From: Acidobacteriota bacterium | Lineage (GTDB): Bacteria > Acidobacteriota > Thermoanaerobaculia > Multivoradales > Multivoraceae | Reading direction: 5' to 3' | Assembly: GCA_003388555.1 (NCBI GenBank) | Contig: QQVD01000014.1 | Span: 1 to 62,020, forward strand | DNA length: 62,020 bases | Shown: positions 24,939-33,049 of the stretch, one piece after another | How positions within the stretch are numbered: the first letter of the stretch is position 1 | Layout: the number at the start of each line of letters is the position of its first letter | Translations under genes and position numbers: made by a program | Notes under the pieces: model-generated | Databases searched by the model: none | The model's input: only the letters and a program-made list of their open reading frames with translations | Told to the model about the DNA's origin: nothing

Positions 24939-25259
24939 ATGCCCAAGATCACCTTCATCACCAGCGACGGCGCCGAGCACGAGGTCGAGGCGCAGGTGGG
25001 TCAGTCCGTGATGGAAGCCGCCATCGACCACGGCGTGCCCGGCATCGACGCCGACTGCGGCGGCTGCTGCTCGTGCGCCACCTGTCACGTCTTCGTCGAC
25101 GAGAAGTGGCGCGCCGAGGTCGGCGAGCCGGTCGACATGGAAGCCGACATGCTCGAGGTGCACGACGACCGCCGGCCCGGCTCGCGCCTCAGCTGCCAGA
25201 TCCCGGTGCGCGACGAGCTCGACGGGCTGGTCGTCCGGGTGCCCGAATTCCAGATGTGA
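24939..25259 (+). CDS. [2Fe-2S] ferredoxin, adrenodoxin/putidaredoxin type
   Basis: Electron carrier of 106 residues, probably the redox partner of the P450 29 bp downstream. The cluster ligands are Cys40, Cys46, Cys49 (C-x5-C-x2-C) and Cys86 in RLSCQIPV. Two additional cysteines, 43 and 44, sit in the cluster loop (DCGGCCSCATCHVFV), one more than is common in P450-linked ferredoxins. The ATG at 24939 starts the conserved MPKITFITSDG; GAGGA lies about 12 bases upstream. The open frame extends to 24471 opposite the subtilisin gene, without coding character. No ferredoxin reductase is adjacent, so one must be supplied from elsewhere. Confidence 0.95.
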   Translation: MPKITFITSDGAEHEVEAQVGQSVMEAAIDHGVPGIDADCGGCCSCATCHVFVDEKWRAEVGEPVDMEADMLEVHDDRRPGSRLSCQIPVRDELDGLVVRVPEFQM

Positions 25260-25287
25260 GCGTTCCCGACGCGAAAGGAGCCCTTCG

Positions 25288-26580
25288 ATGACCACCGCAG
25301 ACGTAGGCGACACCCAGGCGCAGGGCGCTCCCGATGCCCCTCCCGGCTTCGCCGAACGCGTGATGCCGCTCGACCCGTACCAGGTCGAGCTCGAGGCGAT
25401 CGACGTCGCCCAGCCACACCTCTTCCAGGCGCGCCAGCAGTACGCCTACTTCGAGCGCCTGCGCAAGGAGGCGCCGGTGCACTACAGCCCGAGCGGTGAG
25501 TTCGGCCCCTACTGGTCGATCACCCGCTACGAGGACATCCAGTACGTCGACACCCACCATCACGTCTTCTCCTCCGAGCCGGCGATCGTGCTGCAGGATC
25601 CCCAGGAGGAGCTGCCGATGGAGATGTTCATCGCCATGGATCCGCCGAAGCACGACCGCCAGCGCAAGGAGGTCAGCCCGGTGGTCGGCCCGCGCAACCT
25701 GGCGGTGCTGCAGCACACCATCCGCGAGCGGGTGTGCAACATCCTCGACTCGCTGCCGCGCAACGAGACCTTCAACTGGGTCGACCTGGTGTCGATCGAG
25801 CTCACCACCCAGATGCTGGCGACCCTCTTCGACTTCCCGTTCGAGGACCGGCGCAAGCTCACCTGGTGGTCCGACGTCGCCACCGCCCGCGTCGAGCCCG
25901 GCGGCCTGTGCGAGACCGACGAGGAGCGGCGCGAGATCCTGCGCGAGTGCCTCACCTACTTCATGGGGTTGTGGGAGCAGCGCAAGGACAACGAGGACGG
26001 CAACGATCTGATCTCGATGCTGGCGCGCGGCGAGTCGACCAGGGACATGCCGCCGATGGAGTTCCTCGGCAACCTGATCCTGCTCATCGTCGGCGGCAAC
26101 GACACCACCCGCAACTCGATCAGCGGCGGCCTGGTGGCGCTCGACGAGTTCCCTGACGAGATGGCCAAGCTGCGCGCCAACCCCGAGCTGATCCCCAACA
26201 TGGTCTCCGAGATCATCCGCTGGCAGACGCCGCTCGCCTACATGCGCCGCCGCGCCAACCAGGACACCACCCTCGGCGGCCACACCATCCGCGAGGGCGA
26301 CAAGGTCGCCATGTGGTACGCCAGCGGCAACCGCGACCCCGAGATCTTCGCCGACGCCGACCGCCTCCTCATCGACCGCGACAACGCCCGCCGCCACATG
26401 TCGTTCGGCTTCGGCGTGCACCGCTGCATGGGCAACCGCCTCGCCGAGATGCAGCTGCGCATCCTGTGGGAGGAGATCCTGCCCCGCTTCCCGAAGATCG
26501 AGATCATGGGCGACCCCGTGCGCGTGCGCTCCACCTTCGTGCAGGGGTACACGGAGCTGCCGGTGCGGCTGCCGGCGTAG
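25288..26580 (+). CDS. Cytochrome P450 (bacterial class I type)
   Basis: Haem-thiolate monooxygenase, 430 residues, soluble. The I-helix motif is VGGNDTTRNS (O2 activation), the ExxR motif is EIIR in SEIIRWQTPLAYMRR, and the haem-binding loop is FGFGVHRCMGNRLAE with Cys380 as axial ligand. The N-terminus resembles CYP125/CYP124-like lipid or steroid hydroxylases (HYSPSGEFGPYWSITRYEDI), so a hydrophobic substrate is plausible but unproven. AAGGAG lies seven bases before the ATG. It forms an apparent operon with the ferredoxin; the pair is a self-contained electron-transfer unit except for the reductase. No pathway genes flank it. Confidence 0.95.
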   Translation: MTTADVGDTQAQGAPDAPPGFAERVMPLDPYQVELEAIDVAQPHLFQARQQYAYFERLRKEAPVHYSPSGEFGPYWSITRYEDIQYVDTHHHVFSSEPAIVLQDPQEELPMEMFIAMDPPKHDRQRKEVSPVVGPRNLAVLQHTIRERVCNILDSLPRNETFNWVDLVSIELTTQMLATLFDFPFEDRRKLTWWSDVATARVEPGGLCETDEERREILRECLTYFMGLWEQRKDNEDGNDLISMLARGESTRDMPPMEFLGNLILLIVGGNDTTRNSISGGLVALDEFPDEMAKLRANPELIPNMVSEIIRWQTPLAYMRRRANQDTTLGGHTIREGDKVAMWYASGNRDPEIFADADRLLIDRDNARRHMSFGFGVHRCMGNRLAEMQLRILWEEILPRFPKIEIMGDPVRVRSTFVQGYTELPVRLPA

Positions 26581-26741
26581 CGACCGATCCACGAGCGGCG
26601 CCGCGGCGGCGCAGTGGTGCCGCACTCCTCTGGCTCGAAGAGCTGACCGCGAAGTCGGCTCGGCCGCGCGCACCCGCCGACCGCCGGCCGGCCGCCTCGC
26701 CGGGCCGACCGAGAACGGGCGACCGCCTCAGTTCAGGAGAT

Positions 26742-28475
26742 TCAGGGGATGGACGTAGACCACGCCGTGACGTCCCCGGACTCGAATCCGTCCGCGAAGA
26801 TCGCTTCGAGCCCGAAACCCGCGGCATAGATGTCCACCGTGTTGCCGCCACCCTCGGGCCGATTGTCGGTAAACACCGTGATCAGCTGGTTCATCACCAC
26901 GTCCATGCCGTTGTAGTCGCCGAACTCGAAGCCACCGCCTATGTTCGGTGAGCTCACCGTCGTCAGCTGTGCTGGCGTCGACCAGGTCTGCGCACCGTCG
27001 TCCGAGATCGAGTAGAACACGTCGACCGACGTACGCGTGGGGTCGTTGCGGGTGTCGTAGAACATCACGTAGACCTTGCCGTCGGGACCTACCGACAGCC
27101 ACTGATGCCAGCGATCCACCGAGTTGGCATCAGCCGTCTCGTGCGGCGTCGTCACCGTCCAGGTATCGCCACCGTCACGTGAGAAGGCCACCTGGATGCG
27201 AGCGTGGTTGTTCGCGGGAATGCCGCCGGTCGCTGCGGTGCTGTCGGTCCATGCGGCGTAGATCGAGTCGGCGAAGGGCCCGTTCGAGAGATCGACCCCT
27301 GCGCTCACGTAGATGAAGACCTCACGCGTCTCCATCGAAGGGATCGGGAAGATGAACGAGCCTTCGGTCGACGCGACCTGCACGGTGCCCACCTCGAAGG
27401 AGGCGCCACCGTCTGTCGAGCGTTTCAGCCGGATCGTCTGTCCGTTGAAGTCTGGCCAGAAGTAGTAGATGTCCCCCGCCTTGTCGGTGGTGATGTCCGA
27501 GCCGATACCCCGCGGGTCGGCCGCGAAGCCGATCGGCGTGCTCCAGGTGTGACCGAAGTCGGTGGATCGTGCGAAGCGCATGATGTTCCCGCCTTCGTGC
27601 CAGGTGAGGTAGATGTTGTCGAGATGTGGCGAGGTGGGGAACCGATCGACGTGGATGTACTCCTTGTCCACCGAGCCACCGGCGCTGATCTCTCGCCGCG
27701 GATCGTTCCCCGGCTCGTTCGCCAGATCGGTCCACGTCTGGCCACCGTCTGCCGAGCGGTAGAAGAAGTTCGCGAAACCCAGCGTCGCCGTGTACACCTT
27801 CGTGCCGTCCGACGACCAGTCGATCGTCGGGTCGCAGCAGGTACCGCCCAGTGGCAGCAGCCCCGCCGCGTTCCACGTCTCGCCGCCATCGGTGGAGTAG
27901 TGCATCTTCTGTCCGCCACCAGGACCGTTCGAGCCCGCGACGACCTGGTCCGGGTTCACAGGGTTGATCGCGACAGCCGACTCGGCGGCGCCGTTCGGAC
28001 TGGTGACGCGCACCTCTCCTTCGAGGGCGCGCACGTATTCGAACATCTCGCGGGTTGGCGCGTCGGGATCGAGATCGACGACGAAGTGTTCACCGATTCG
28101 CTCCCACTCCGTGTAGATCCGCCCGCTAATCAGCACACCGCCGTACTCGACCAGGTAGCGCGGCAAGGCGCTGCGCGGATACTGCACCTTCCCCTCGCGC
28201 AGCATCGACGGATCCTCGCGGCGAAGGCGCACGCGATAAAACGCCGGGATGCCCTCGGTGAGCTCCTCCTCGTTCGGCGCCAGCAGCGCGAGGTCCTCGA
28301 GCGTCAGCTGGTAGTTGCGGTCGTCCCAGGGACCGATACGGGTGAGCGACGAATAGTCGACGCGCGAGTCCGCGCCCTGGCTCTGGACGACGACCTGTGC
28401 GAAGGCGACAGGAGTGCCGCCAAGGACGAACAAGACGAACAGTGAGACTCTCGCTGCAAGTTGACGAATTCTCAA
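26742..28475 (-). CDS. Secreted BNR-repeat (sialidase-like) beta-propeller protein with C-terminal DGFE tail
   Basis: Extracellular protein, 577 residues. A TTG start at 28475 with AGGAG eight bases upstream opens a good signal peptide (VSLFVLFVLGGTPVAFAQ). After an N-terminal domain to about residue 170, the body has repeated Asp-box motifs: YSTDGGETW, YRSADGGQTW, RSTDFGHTW, RSTDGGASF, SRDGGDTW, SDDGAQTW. These mark a BNR/sialidase or exo-glycosidase-like propeller. The catalytic Arg triad and Tyr of true sialidases cannot be confirmed, so enzymatic activity is open. It ends IFADGFESGDVTAWSTSIP. Here DNA similarity to the other tails stops at the stop codon. Confidence 0.9.
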   Translation of the reverse strand: MRIRQLAARVSLFVLFVLGGTPVAFAQVVVQSQGADSRVDYSSLTRIGPWDDRNYQLTLEDLALLAPNEEELTEGIPAFYRVRLRREDPSMLREGKVQYPRSALPRYLVEYGGVLISGRIYTEWERIGEHFVVDLDPDAPTREMFEYVRALEGEVRVTSPNGAAESAVAINPVNPDQVVAGSNGPGGGQKMHYSTDGGETWNAAGLLPLGGTCCDPTIDWSSDGTKVYTATLGFANFFYRSADGGQTWTDLANEPGNDPRREISAGGSVDKEYIHVDRFPTSPHLDNIYLTWHEGGNIMRFARSTDFGHTWSTPIGFAADPRGIGSDITTDKAGDIYYFWPDFNGQTIRLKRSTDGGASFEVGTVQVASTEGSFIFPIPSMETREVFIYVSAGVDLSNGPFADSIYAAWTDSTAATGGIPANNHARIQVAFSRDGGDTWTVTTPHETADANSVDRWHQWLSVGPDGKVYVMFYDTRNDPTRTSVDVFYSISDDGAQTWSTPAQLTTVSSPNIGGGFEFGDYNGMDVVMNQLITVFTDNRPEGGGNTVDIYAAGFGLEAIFADGFESGDVTAWSTSIP

Positions 28476-28625
28476 AGCGTGTACTCCTGATCCAGGTCGG
28501 CGAGGGAGTCACCGCTCCCGTGGAGGAGGCCAGCGGGCGGATCGATGACTCCAGCCCGAGTGTAGCGGCCCTTACCTTGCTCTCCGCCCCGTGTCGCCAC
28601 ACTCCTGCTTCGGCCCCGGAGGCTC

Positions 28626-28631
28626 TACAAT
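28626..28631 (+). promoter_or_regulatory. Candidate leaderless promoter -10 of the beta-helix gene
   Basis: TACAAT, one mismatch from the consensus, is six bases before the ATG at 28638, and no Shine-Dalgarno sequence is present. A transcript starting at the expected distance would begin on the start codon. Confidence 0.5.
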
Positions 28632-28637
28632 GCATGA

Positions 28638-29987
28638 ATGCGGATGTCCGAACATTCACGTCGGCTGTGGAGCCTCGCCTGGAGGCAGTCGGCGCTCACC
28701 GTCGTGCTGTTCGCATCCTCCCTCCCCGCGTCCGCAGCCACCTACCACGTGGCTCCTCCGCCGCTCGGCAACGACGCCAACCCGGGCACCGCGGGTCAGC
28801 CGTGGGCGACGCTGCAGCATGCAGCGGACGTCGTCGCGCCGGGTGACGAGGTGGTGGTGCAGCCCGGCACCTACCAGGGCATGCACCTGACCACCGACGG
28901 CACCGCCGCGCTGCCGATCACCTTCCGCGCCGCGGCACCGGGGGTGGTGGTCGACACCGACAACCCGACGACGCCGGACGGGATCAACCTCGAGGGCGCC
29001 AGCTGGATCGTCGTCGAGGGGTTCGAGGTGACCGGCGTGACGAGGGCGGGGATCCGCGCGGTGCTGTGCAACGACGTGGTGATCCGCGGCAACACGCTGA
29101 CCGACAACGGCGTCTGGGGCATCCTCACCGGTTTCTGCGACGACCTGCTGATCGAGGACAACCTGAGCTCGGGAGCAATCGTCGAGCACGGCATCTATGT
29201 CAGCAACAGCGGCGACCGGCCGGTGATCCGCGGCAACCTGATCTGGTCGAACAACGCCAACGGCATCCACATGAACGGCGACGCCTCGCTCGGCGGCGAC
29301 GGCATCATCAGCGACGCGGTGGTCGAGCAGAACGTGATCTGGGACAACGGCGACGCCGGCGGCTCGGGCATCAACATGGACGGGGTGCAGGACTCGGTGA
29401 TCCGCAACAACCTGATCTACGACACGCACGCCAGCGGCATCTCGCTCTACCAGATCGACGGCGGCGGACCGTCGACCGGCAACCGGGTGATCGGCAACAC
29501 CGTGCTGGTCGCCTCCGACGGCCGCTGGGCGCTCAACATCCAGGACGGCGCCACCGGCAACTTCGTGCGCGACAACATCCTCCACAGCGCCCACTCGTTC
29601 CGCGGCGCCCTCAGCATCTCGGCCGACTCGCTGCCGCTCGACAGCGACCACAACGCCATGGAGGACCGGGTCAGCGTCGACGGCGGCAACAGCGCGATCA
29701 CGTTCGCCCAGTGGCAGGCGACGAGCGGCCAGGACGGAAGCTCGTTCATCGCCGACCCGGCGACGCTGTTCGTCGACCCCGGCACCGGCGACTACTCGTT
29801 GGCGCCCGGCAGCGACGCGATCGACGCCGGCGTCGACCTCGGCGACCTGAGCGAGGACCTCTTCGGCACCGTCCGCCCGCAGGGCCTGGCGACCGACATC
29901 GGCGCCATCGAGGACACCGGGGGACTGGTCTTCGAGGACGGGTTTGAGTCCGGAGACAGCTCGGCCTGGTCCTCGACCACGCCTTGA
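28638..29987 (+). CDS. Secreted right-handed parallel beta-helix protein with C-terminal DGFE tail
   Basis: Extracellular repeat protein, 449 residues. The signal peptide (SALTVVLFASSLPASAATY) is followed by the DUF1565-like opening NDANPGTAGQPWATLQHAAD and GDEVVVQPGTYQG, then successive short rungs such as VVIRGNTLTDN, LLIEDNLSSG, PVIRGNLIWSNN and SVIRNNLIYD, typical of pectate-lyase-like or surface beta-helices. No catalytic residues can be assigned, so carbohydrate binding or lyase activity is a guess. It ends VFEDGFESGDSSAWSSTTP. Two start codons (28638 and 28644) are possible; the first fits the leaderless promoter. The stop is followed directly by further in-frame copies of the tail-coding DNA. 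Confidence 0.9.
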   Translation: MRMSEHSRRLWSLAWRQSALTVVLFASSLPASAATYHVAPPPLGNDANPGTAGQPWATLQHAADVVAPGDEVVVQPGTYQGMHLTTDGTAALPITFRAAAPGVVVDTDNPTTPDGINLEGASWIVVEGFEVTGVTRAGIRAVLCNDVVIRGNTLTDNGVWGILTGFCDDLLIEDNLSSGAIVEHGIYVSNSGDRPVIRGNLIWSNNANGIHMNGDASLGGDGIISDAVVEQNVIWDNGDAGGSGINMDGVQDSVIRNNLIYDTHASGISLYQIDGGGPSTGNRVIGNTVLVASDGRWALNIQDGATGNFVRDNILHSAHSFRGALSISADSLPLDSDHNAMEDRVSVDGGNSAITFAQWQATSGQDGSSFIADPATLFVDPGTGDYSLAPGSDAIDAGVDLGDLSEDLFGTVRPQGLATDIGAIEDTGGLVFEDGFESGDSSAWSSTTP

Positions 29988-30185
29988 CTGCCTCCGGACG
30001 GTCAGCGGCTCGCACTTCGCCTGCGGCTCGCGCTCGGCGTCGAGTCCGGAGACAGCTCGGCCTGGTCCTCGACCATGCCTTAGCTGCCTCCGGACGGTCA
30101 GCGGCTCGCACTTCGCCTGCGGCTCGCGCTCGGCGTCGAATCCGGAGACAGCTCGGCCTGGTCCGTGACCACGCCTTGACTGCCT
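29946..30185 (+). repeat. In-frame tandem array of the tail-coding cassette, 96-bp period
   Basis: GAGTCCGGAGACAGCTCGG begins at 29946 and 30042 and, as GAATCCGGAGAC, at 30138, exactly 96 bp (32 codons) apart. Each unit encodes SGDSSAWSxTxP and then a stop (TGA, TAG, TGA). The linker between units has a conserved 20-base stretch, GTCAGCGGCTCGCACTTCGC. The first unit is the real end of the beta-helix gene; the next two are untranslated unless the stop is read through. The third runs into the REP-type array. Confidence 0.9.
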
Positions 30186-30189
30186 GCTG

Positions 30190-30900
30190 ACCTCATCGGA
30201 TCTCACGCAACGCGTGGATCCCGGATCAAGTCCGGGATGACAGAAAGGCGGCGCCGGGAGCTCGCGATCAGAACGCCACGCGACCCTCTCCGGCACCTCC
30301 CCCTGCAGGGGGAGGCTGGGTGGGGGTGCCACTACCATCCGGCTCGACGCACCGCGAGCAGCATCGGCTTCACGCGACGCGTGGATTCCCGCCTGCGCGG
30401 GAATGACAGAAGAGGGGCGACGGAGCGGGAGCTGTGGCACGGCGCGACCTTCCGGCACCTCCCCCTGCAGGGGGAGGTCGGGTGGGGGTGCCACTACCAT
30501 CCGGTTCGTCGCACCGCGAGCAGCATCGGCTTAACGCGACGCGTGGATTACCGCCTGCGCGGGAATGACAGAAGAGGGGCGACGGGAGCGGGAGCTGTGG
30601 CACGGCGCGACCTTCCGGCACCTCCCCCTGCAGGGGGAGGCCAGGTGTGGGTTTCCCCAGCCATCCGGCTCGACGCACCGCGAAACGAATCGGCTCCCAC
30701 GCAACGCGTGGATCCCGGATCGAGTCCGGGATGACAGAAAAGCGGCGACCGGGAGCTCGCGATGGGCCACGTGACCTTTCCGGCACCTCCCCCTGCAGGG
30801 GGAGGCTGGGTGGGGGTGCCACTACCATCCGGTTCGTCGCACCGCGAGCAGCATCGGCTTCACGCGACGCGTGGATTCCCGCCTGCGCGGGAAGGAAGAA
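30190..30900. repeat. Composite intergenic palindrome array, about four units of 163 bp
   Basis: Alternating hairpins: GTGGATTCCCGCCTGCGCGG or its variant GATCCCGGATCAAGTCCGGG, and the perfect palindrome CTCCCCCTGCAGGGGGAG at 30297, 30459, 30622 and 30787. The constant linker includes CACCGCGAGCAGCATCGGC. These are the kind of REP-like intergenic elements seen in many GC-rich genomes, whose translations read VIPAQAGIH and LPLQGE. They fill the space between the beta-helix and serine hydrolase genes and may act as transcript-end hairpins. Confidence 0.9.
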
Positions 30901-31012
30901 GCCAACCCTGTGCGAGGATGATCGCACCACCGTCGCTCGACATCGACGCTCTACACCCGTGTTGCATCGCCACCTCGCGGCGGACCGGCGAGGACCCACC
31001 GGAGGACGCAAG

Positions 31013-32653
31013 ATGAACTCGACCCTCGACGCTCCGACCGCCACGTCTCGGCTGGCAGGACTGCCGGTGGCGGCCGTCCCCCTCCGCGCACTCCGCCGTG
31101 CCGTCCTCTGCTCGCTCCTGTGCGCTGCGCTCGCCCTCTCCGCGCCCGCCCTCGGCACCGTCGCAACCGCCACCACCGACGAGACCCCTCCGCCCACCGC
31201 CGAGCAGATCGCGGCCCACCCCGAGGTGCAGGGCGCGATCGCGGCGCTCGACGCCTGGCTCGAGGCGGTGCGCATCTACGACGACGTGCCGGGCTTCTCG
31301 GTCGGCTTCGTGCACGACCAGGACCTGATCTGGAGCGGCGGCTACGGCGCCTCGAACCTCGAGACCGGGCGCGCCGCCGACGCCGAGACGATCTACAGCA
31401 TCTGCAGCATCAGCAAGCTGTTCACCGCCATCGCGGTGCTGCAGCAGCGCGACGCCGGCAAGCTGCGGCTGAGCGATCCGGTGGCCGAGCACCTGGAGTG
31501 GTTCTCGCTGCGCCAGGCGCACGAGGACTCGCCGACGATCACCGTCGAGAGCCTGCTCACCCACTCCTCGGGGCTGCCGCGCGAGTCGGACTTCGGCTAC
31601 TGGGCGGGGCCGGACTTCCCCTTCCCCACCCGCGAGCAGATGATCGAGCGCCTCGCCAGCCAGGAGACGCTCTACCCCGCCCAGCGCCTCTTCCAGTACT
31701 CCAACCTGGCGCTGTCGCTCGCCGGTGAGGTGGTGCAGGCGACCTCGGGCGTGCCCTACGAGGAGTACGTGCAGCAGCAGATCCTCGATCCGCTCGGCCT
31801 CGAGCACACCCGCCCGCGCTACCCCGACGAGTTGCGCGGCGAGCAGCTGGCGATCGGCTACACCGGCATCGACCGCAGCCGCGAACGGGTGCCGGTGTCG
31901 CCCTTCTACACCCGCGGCATCACGCCGGCCGCCGGCTTCACCTCGACGGTGGAGGACCTTGCCCGCTTCGCCTCCTGGCAGTTCCGTCTGCTCGAGCAGG
32001 GTGGCGACGAGGTGCTCGACGCCAACACGCTGCGCGAGATGCAGCGGGTGCACTGGGTCGACCCCGACTGGGAGACCACCTGGGGACTCGGCTTCAACGT
32101 GCGCCGCGACGGCGACACGACGCTGGTCGGCCACTCGGGTGGCTGCCCCGGCTACATCACCCAGTTCGTGCTGGCGCCAAAGAAGAAGATCGCCGCGATC
32201 GCGCTGACCAACGCCGGCGACGGGCCGGCCTGGCGCATCGCCGACGCGATGCTGAAGGTGCTGGGGCCGGCCGTGGCGCAGGCGGCGAAGCCTGGCGGGA
32301 AGGACGAGGAGGACGACGCCGAGACCGCCGAGGACGGGCAGGGCGACGAGGGCGCCGAGACCGAGGAGGCGGCTCCCGACCTCAGCCGCTACGTCGGCAA
32401 CTACGCGACGCAGCCGTGGGGCGGCGAGAGCGCGGTGCGCATCTGGGGCGATCAGCTGGTCGCCATCGACCTGCCGTCGCGCGTGCTGGAGAAGCCGACC
32501 AAGCTGCGTCACGTCGAAGGAGACGTCTTCGTCCGCCTGACCTCGGACGGCGAGGAGCGTGAGCCGTGGGTGTTCGAGTTCGATGCCGCGGCGCCCGACG
32601 CCGCCGCCCGCCTCGTGGTGCACGGCAACCCGGCGACCCGCATTCCGGACTGA
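31013..32653 (+). CDS. Exported serine hydrolase of the beta-lactamase/penicillin-binding fold (class C / S12 type)
   Basis: 546 residues. The signal region (VLCSLLCAALALSAPALG) is followed by the S12 fold. Active-site motifs are Ser132-x-x-Lys135 (SISK), Tyr229-Ser-Asn231 (YSN) and His374-Ser-Gly-Gly (HSGG) in place of KTG, as in EstB-like esterases and D-peptidases. After about residue 425 there is an acidic linker (DEEDDAETAEDG) and a C-terminal beta domain as in other S12 hydrolases. Esterase or peptidase activity is more likely than true beta-lactamase. The ATG at 31013 has GGAGGACGC upstream; the open frame to 30647 runs through the REP-like array and is not used. It lacks the DGFE tail. 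Confidence 0.92.
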   Translation: MNSTLDAPTATSRLAGLPVAAVPLRALRRAVLCSLLCAALALSAPALGTVATATTDETPPPTAEQIAAHPEVQGAIAALDAWLEAVRIYDDVPGFSVGFVHDQDLIWSGGYGASNLETGRAADAETIYSICSISKLFTAIAVLQQRDAGKLRLSDPVAEHLEWFSLRQAHEDSPTITVESLLTHSSGLPRESDFGYWAGPDFPFPTREQMIERLASQETLYPAQRLFQYSNLALSLAGEVVQATSGVPYEEYVQQQILDPLGLEHTRPRYPDELRGEQLAIGYTGIDRSRERVPVSPFYTRGITPAAGFTSTVEDLARFASWQFRLLEQGGDEVLDANTLREMQRVHWVDPDWETTWGLGFNVRRDGDTTLVGHSGGCPGYITQFVLAPKKKIAAIALTNAGDGPAWRIADAMLKVLGPAVAQAAKPGGKDEEDDAETAEDGQGDEGAETEEAAPDLSRYVGNYATQPWGGESAVRIWGDQLVAIDLPSRVLEKPTKLRHVEGDVFVRLTSDGEEREPWVFEFDAAAPDAAARLVVHGNPATRIPD

Positions 32654-33049
32654 CACAGGGCGCCCTGTCGAGGCGGAGCTCCTGCGCCGCCGCTCGCGGC
32701 TCTCGCGGTCGGAGGCGGCCGGTCCCGTCGAGCGCCGCGACTCCTCGCCCGGTGCACTCCACCACACGGTGGTCGCACCTAAACAGCAGGAGAGGGGGGA
32801 GGTGCTGCCGAGGTCGTCTCGGCGGCGCGAGGACTCGTCGGTCCGAGCTTTAGGGAGGCGGCACCGACGGCGCCGCGCCATGCCTCACGCGGCAGCGACA
32901 CTGTGGAGGACTCGTGAGGAGCCTGGTGGGCCTTTCGTGGCCACCCGTCACCTCCGTGCAAGGCCGGGCGTGAGGCGACAGGCCGATCGCCGTCCGGAGG
33001 ATCTGCCCGGGTTGCCAGTCTGGTCAAAGTGGGGAAGGGTACGCGGATC
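32654..33049. other. Intergenic region before the trypsin-like protease
   Basis: About 395 bases without a gene. ACCACACGGTGGT at 32761 could form a small hairpin behind the hydrolase gene. No promoter could be placed with confidence. Confidence 0.4.

Noticed and set aside
29946-30900. CRISPR array
   Set aside because: The repeats contain coding sequence with stops or long palindromes, periods are 96 and about 163 bp, and there are no unique spacers or cas genes.
31013-32653. True beta-lactamase
   Set aside because: It has HSGG in place of the KTG box and a C-terminal beta domain, more typical of S12 esterases or peptidases.
30860-32881. A 673-codon minus-strand frame over the serine hydrolase gene
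   Set aside because: Its translation is Arg/Ala/Gly/Val/Asp-rich shadow sequence and the opposite strand has all S12 active-site motifs.
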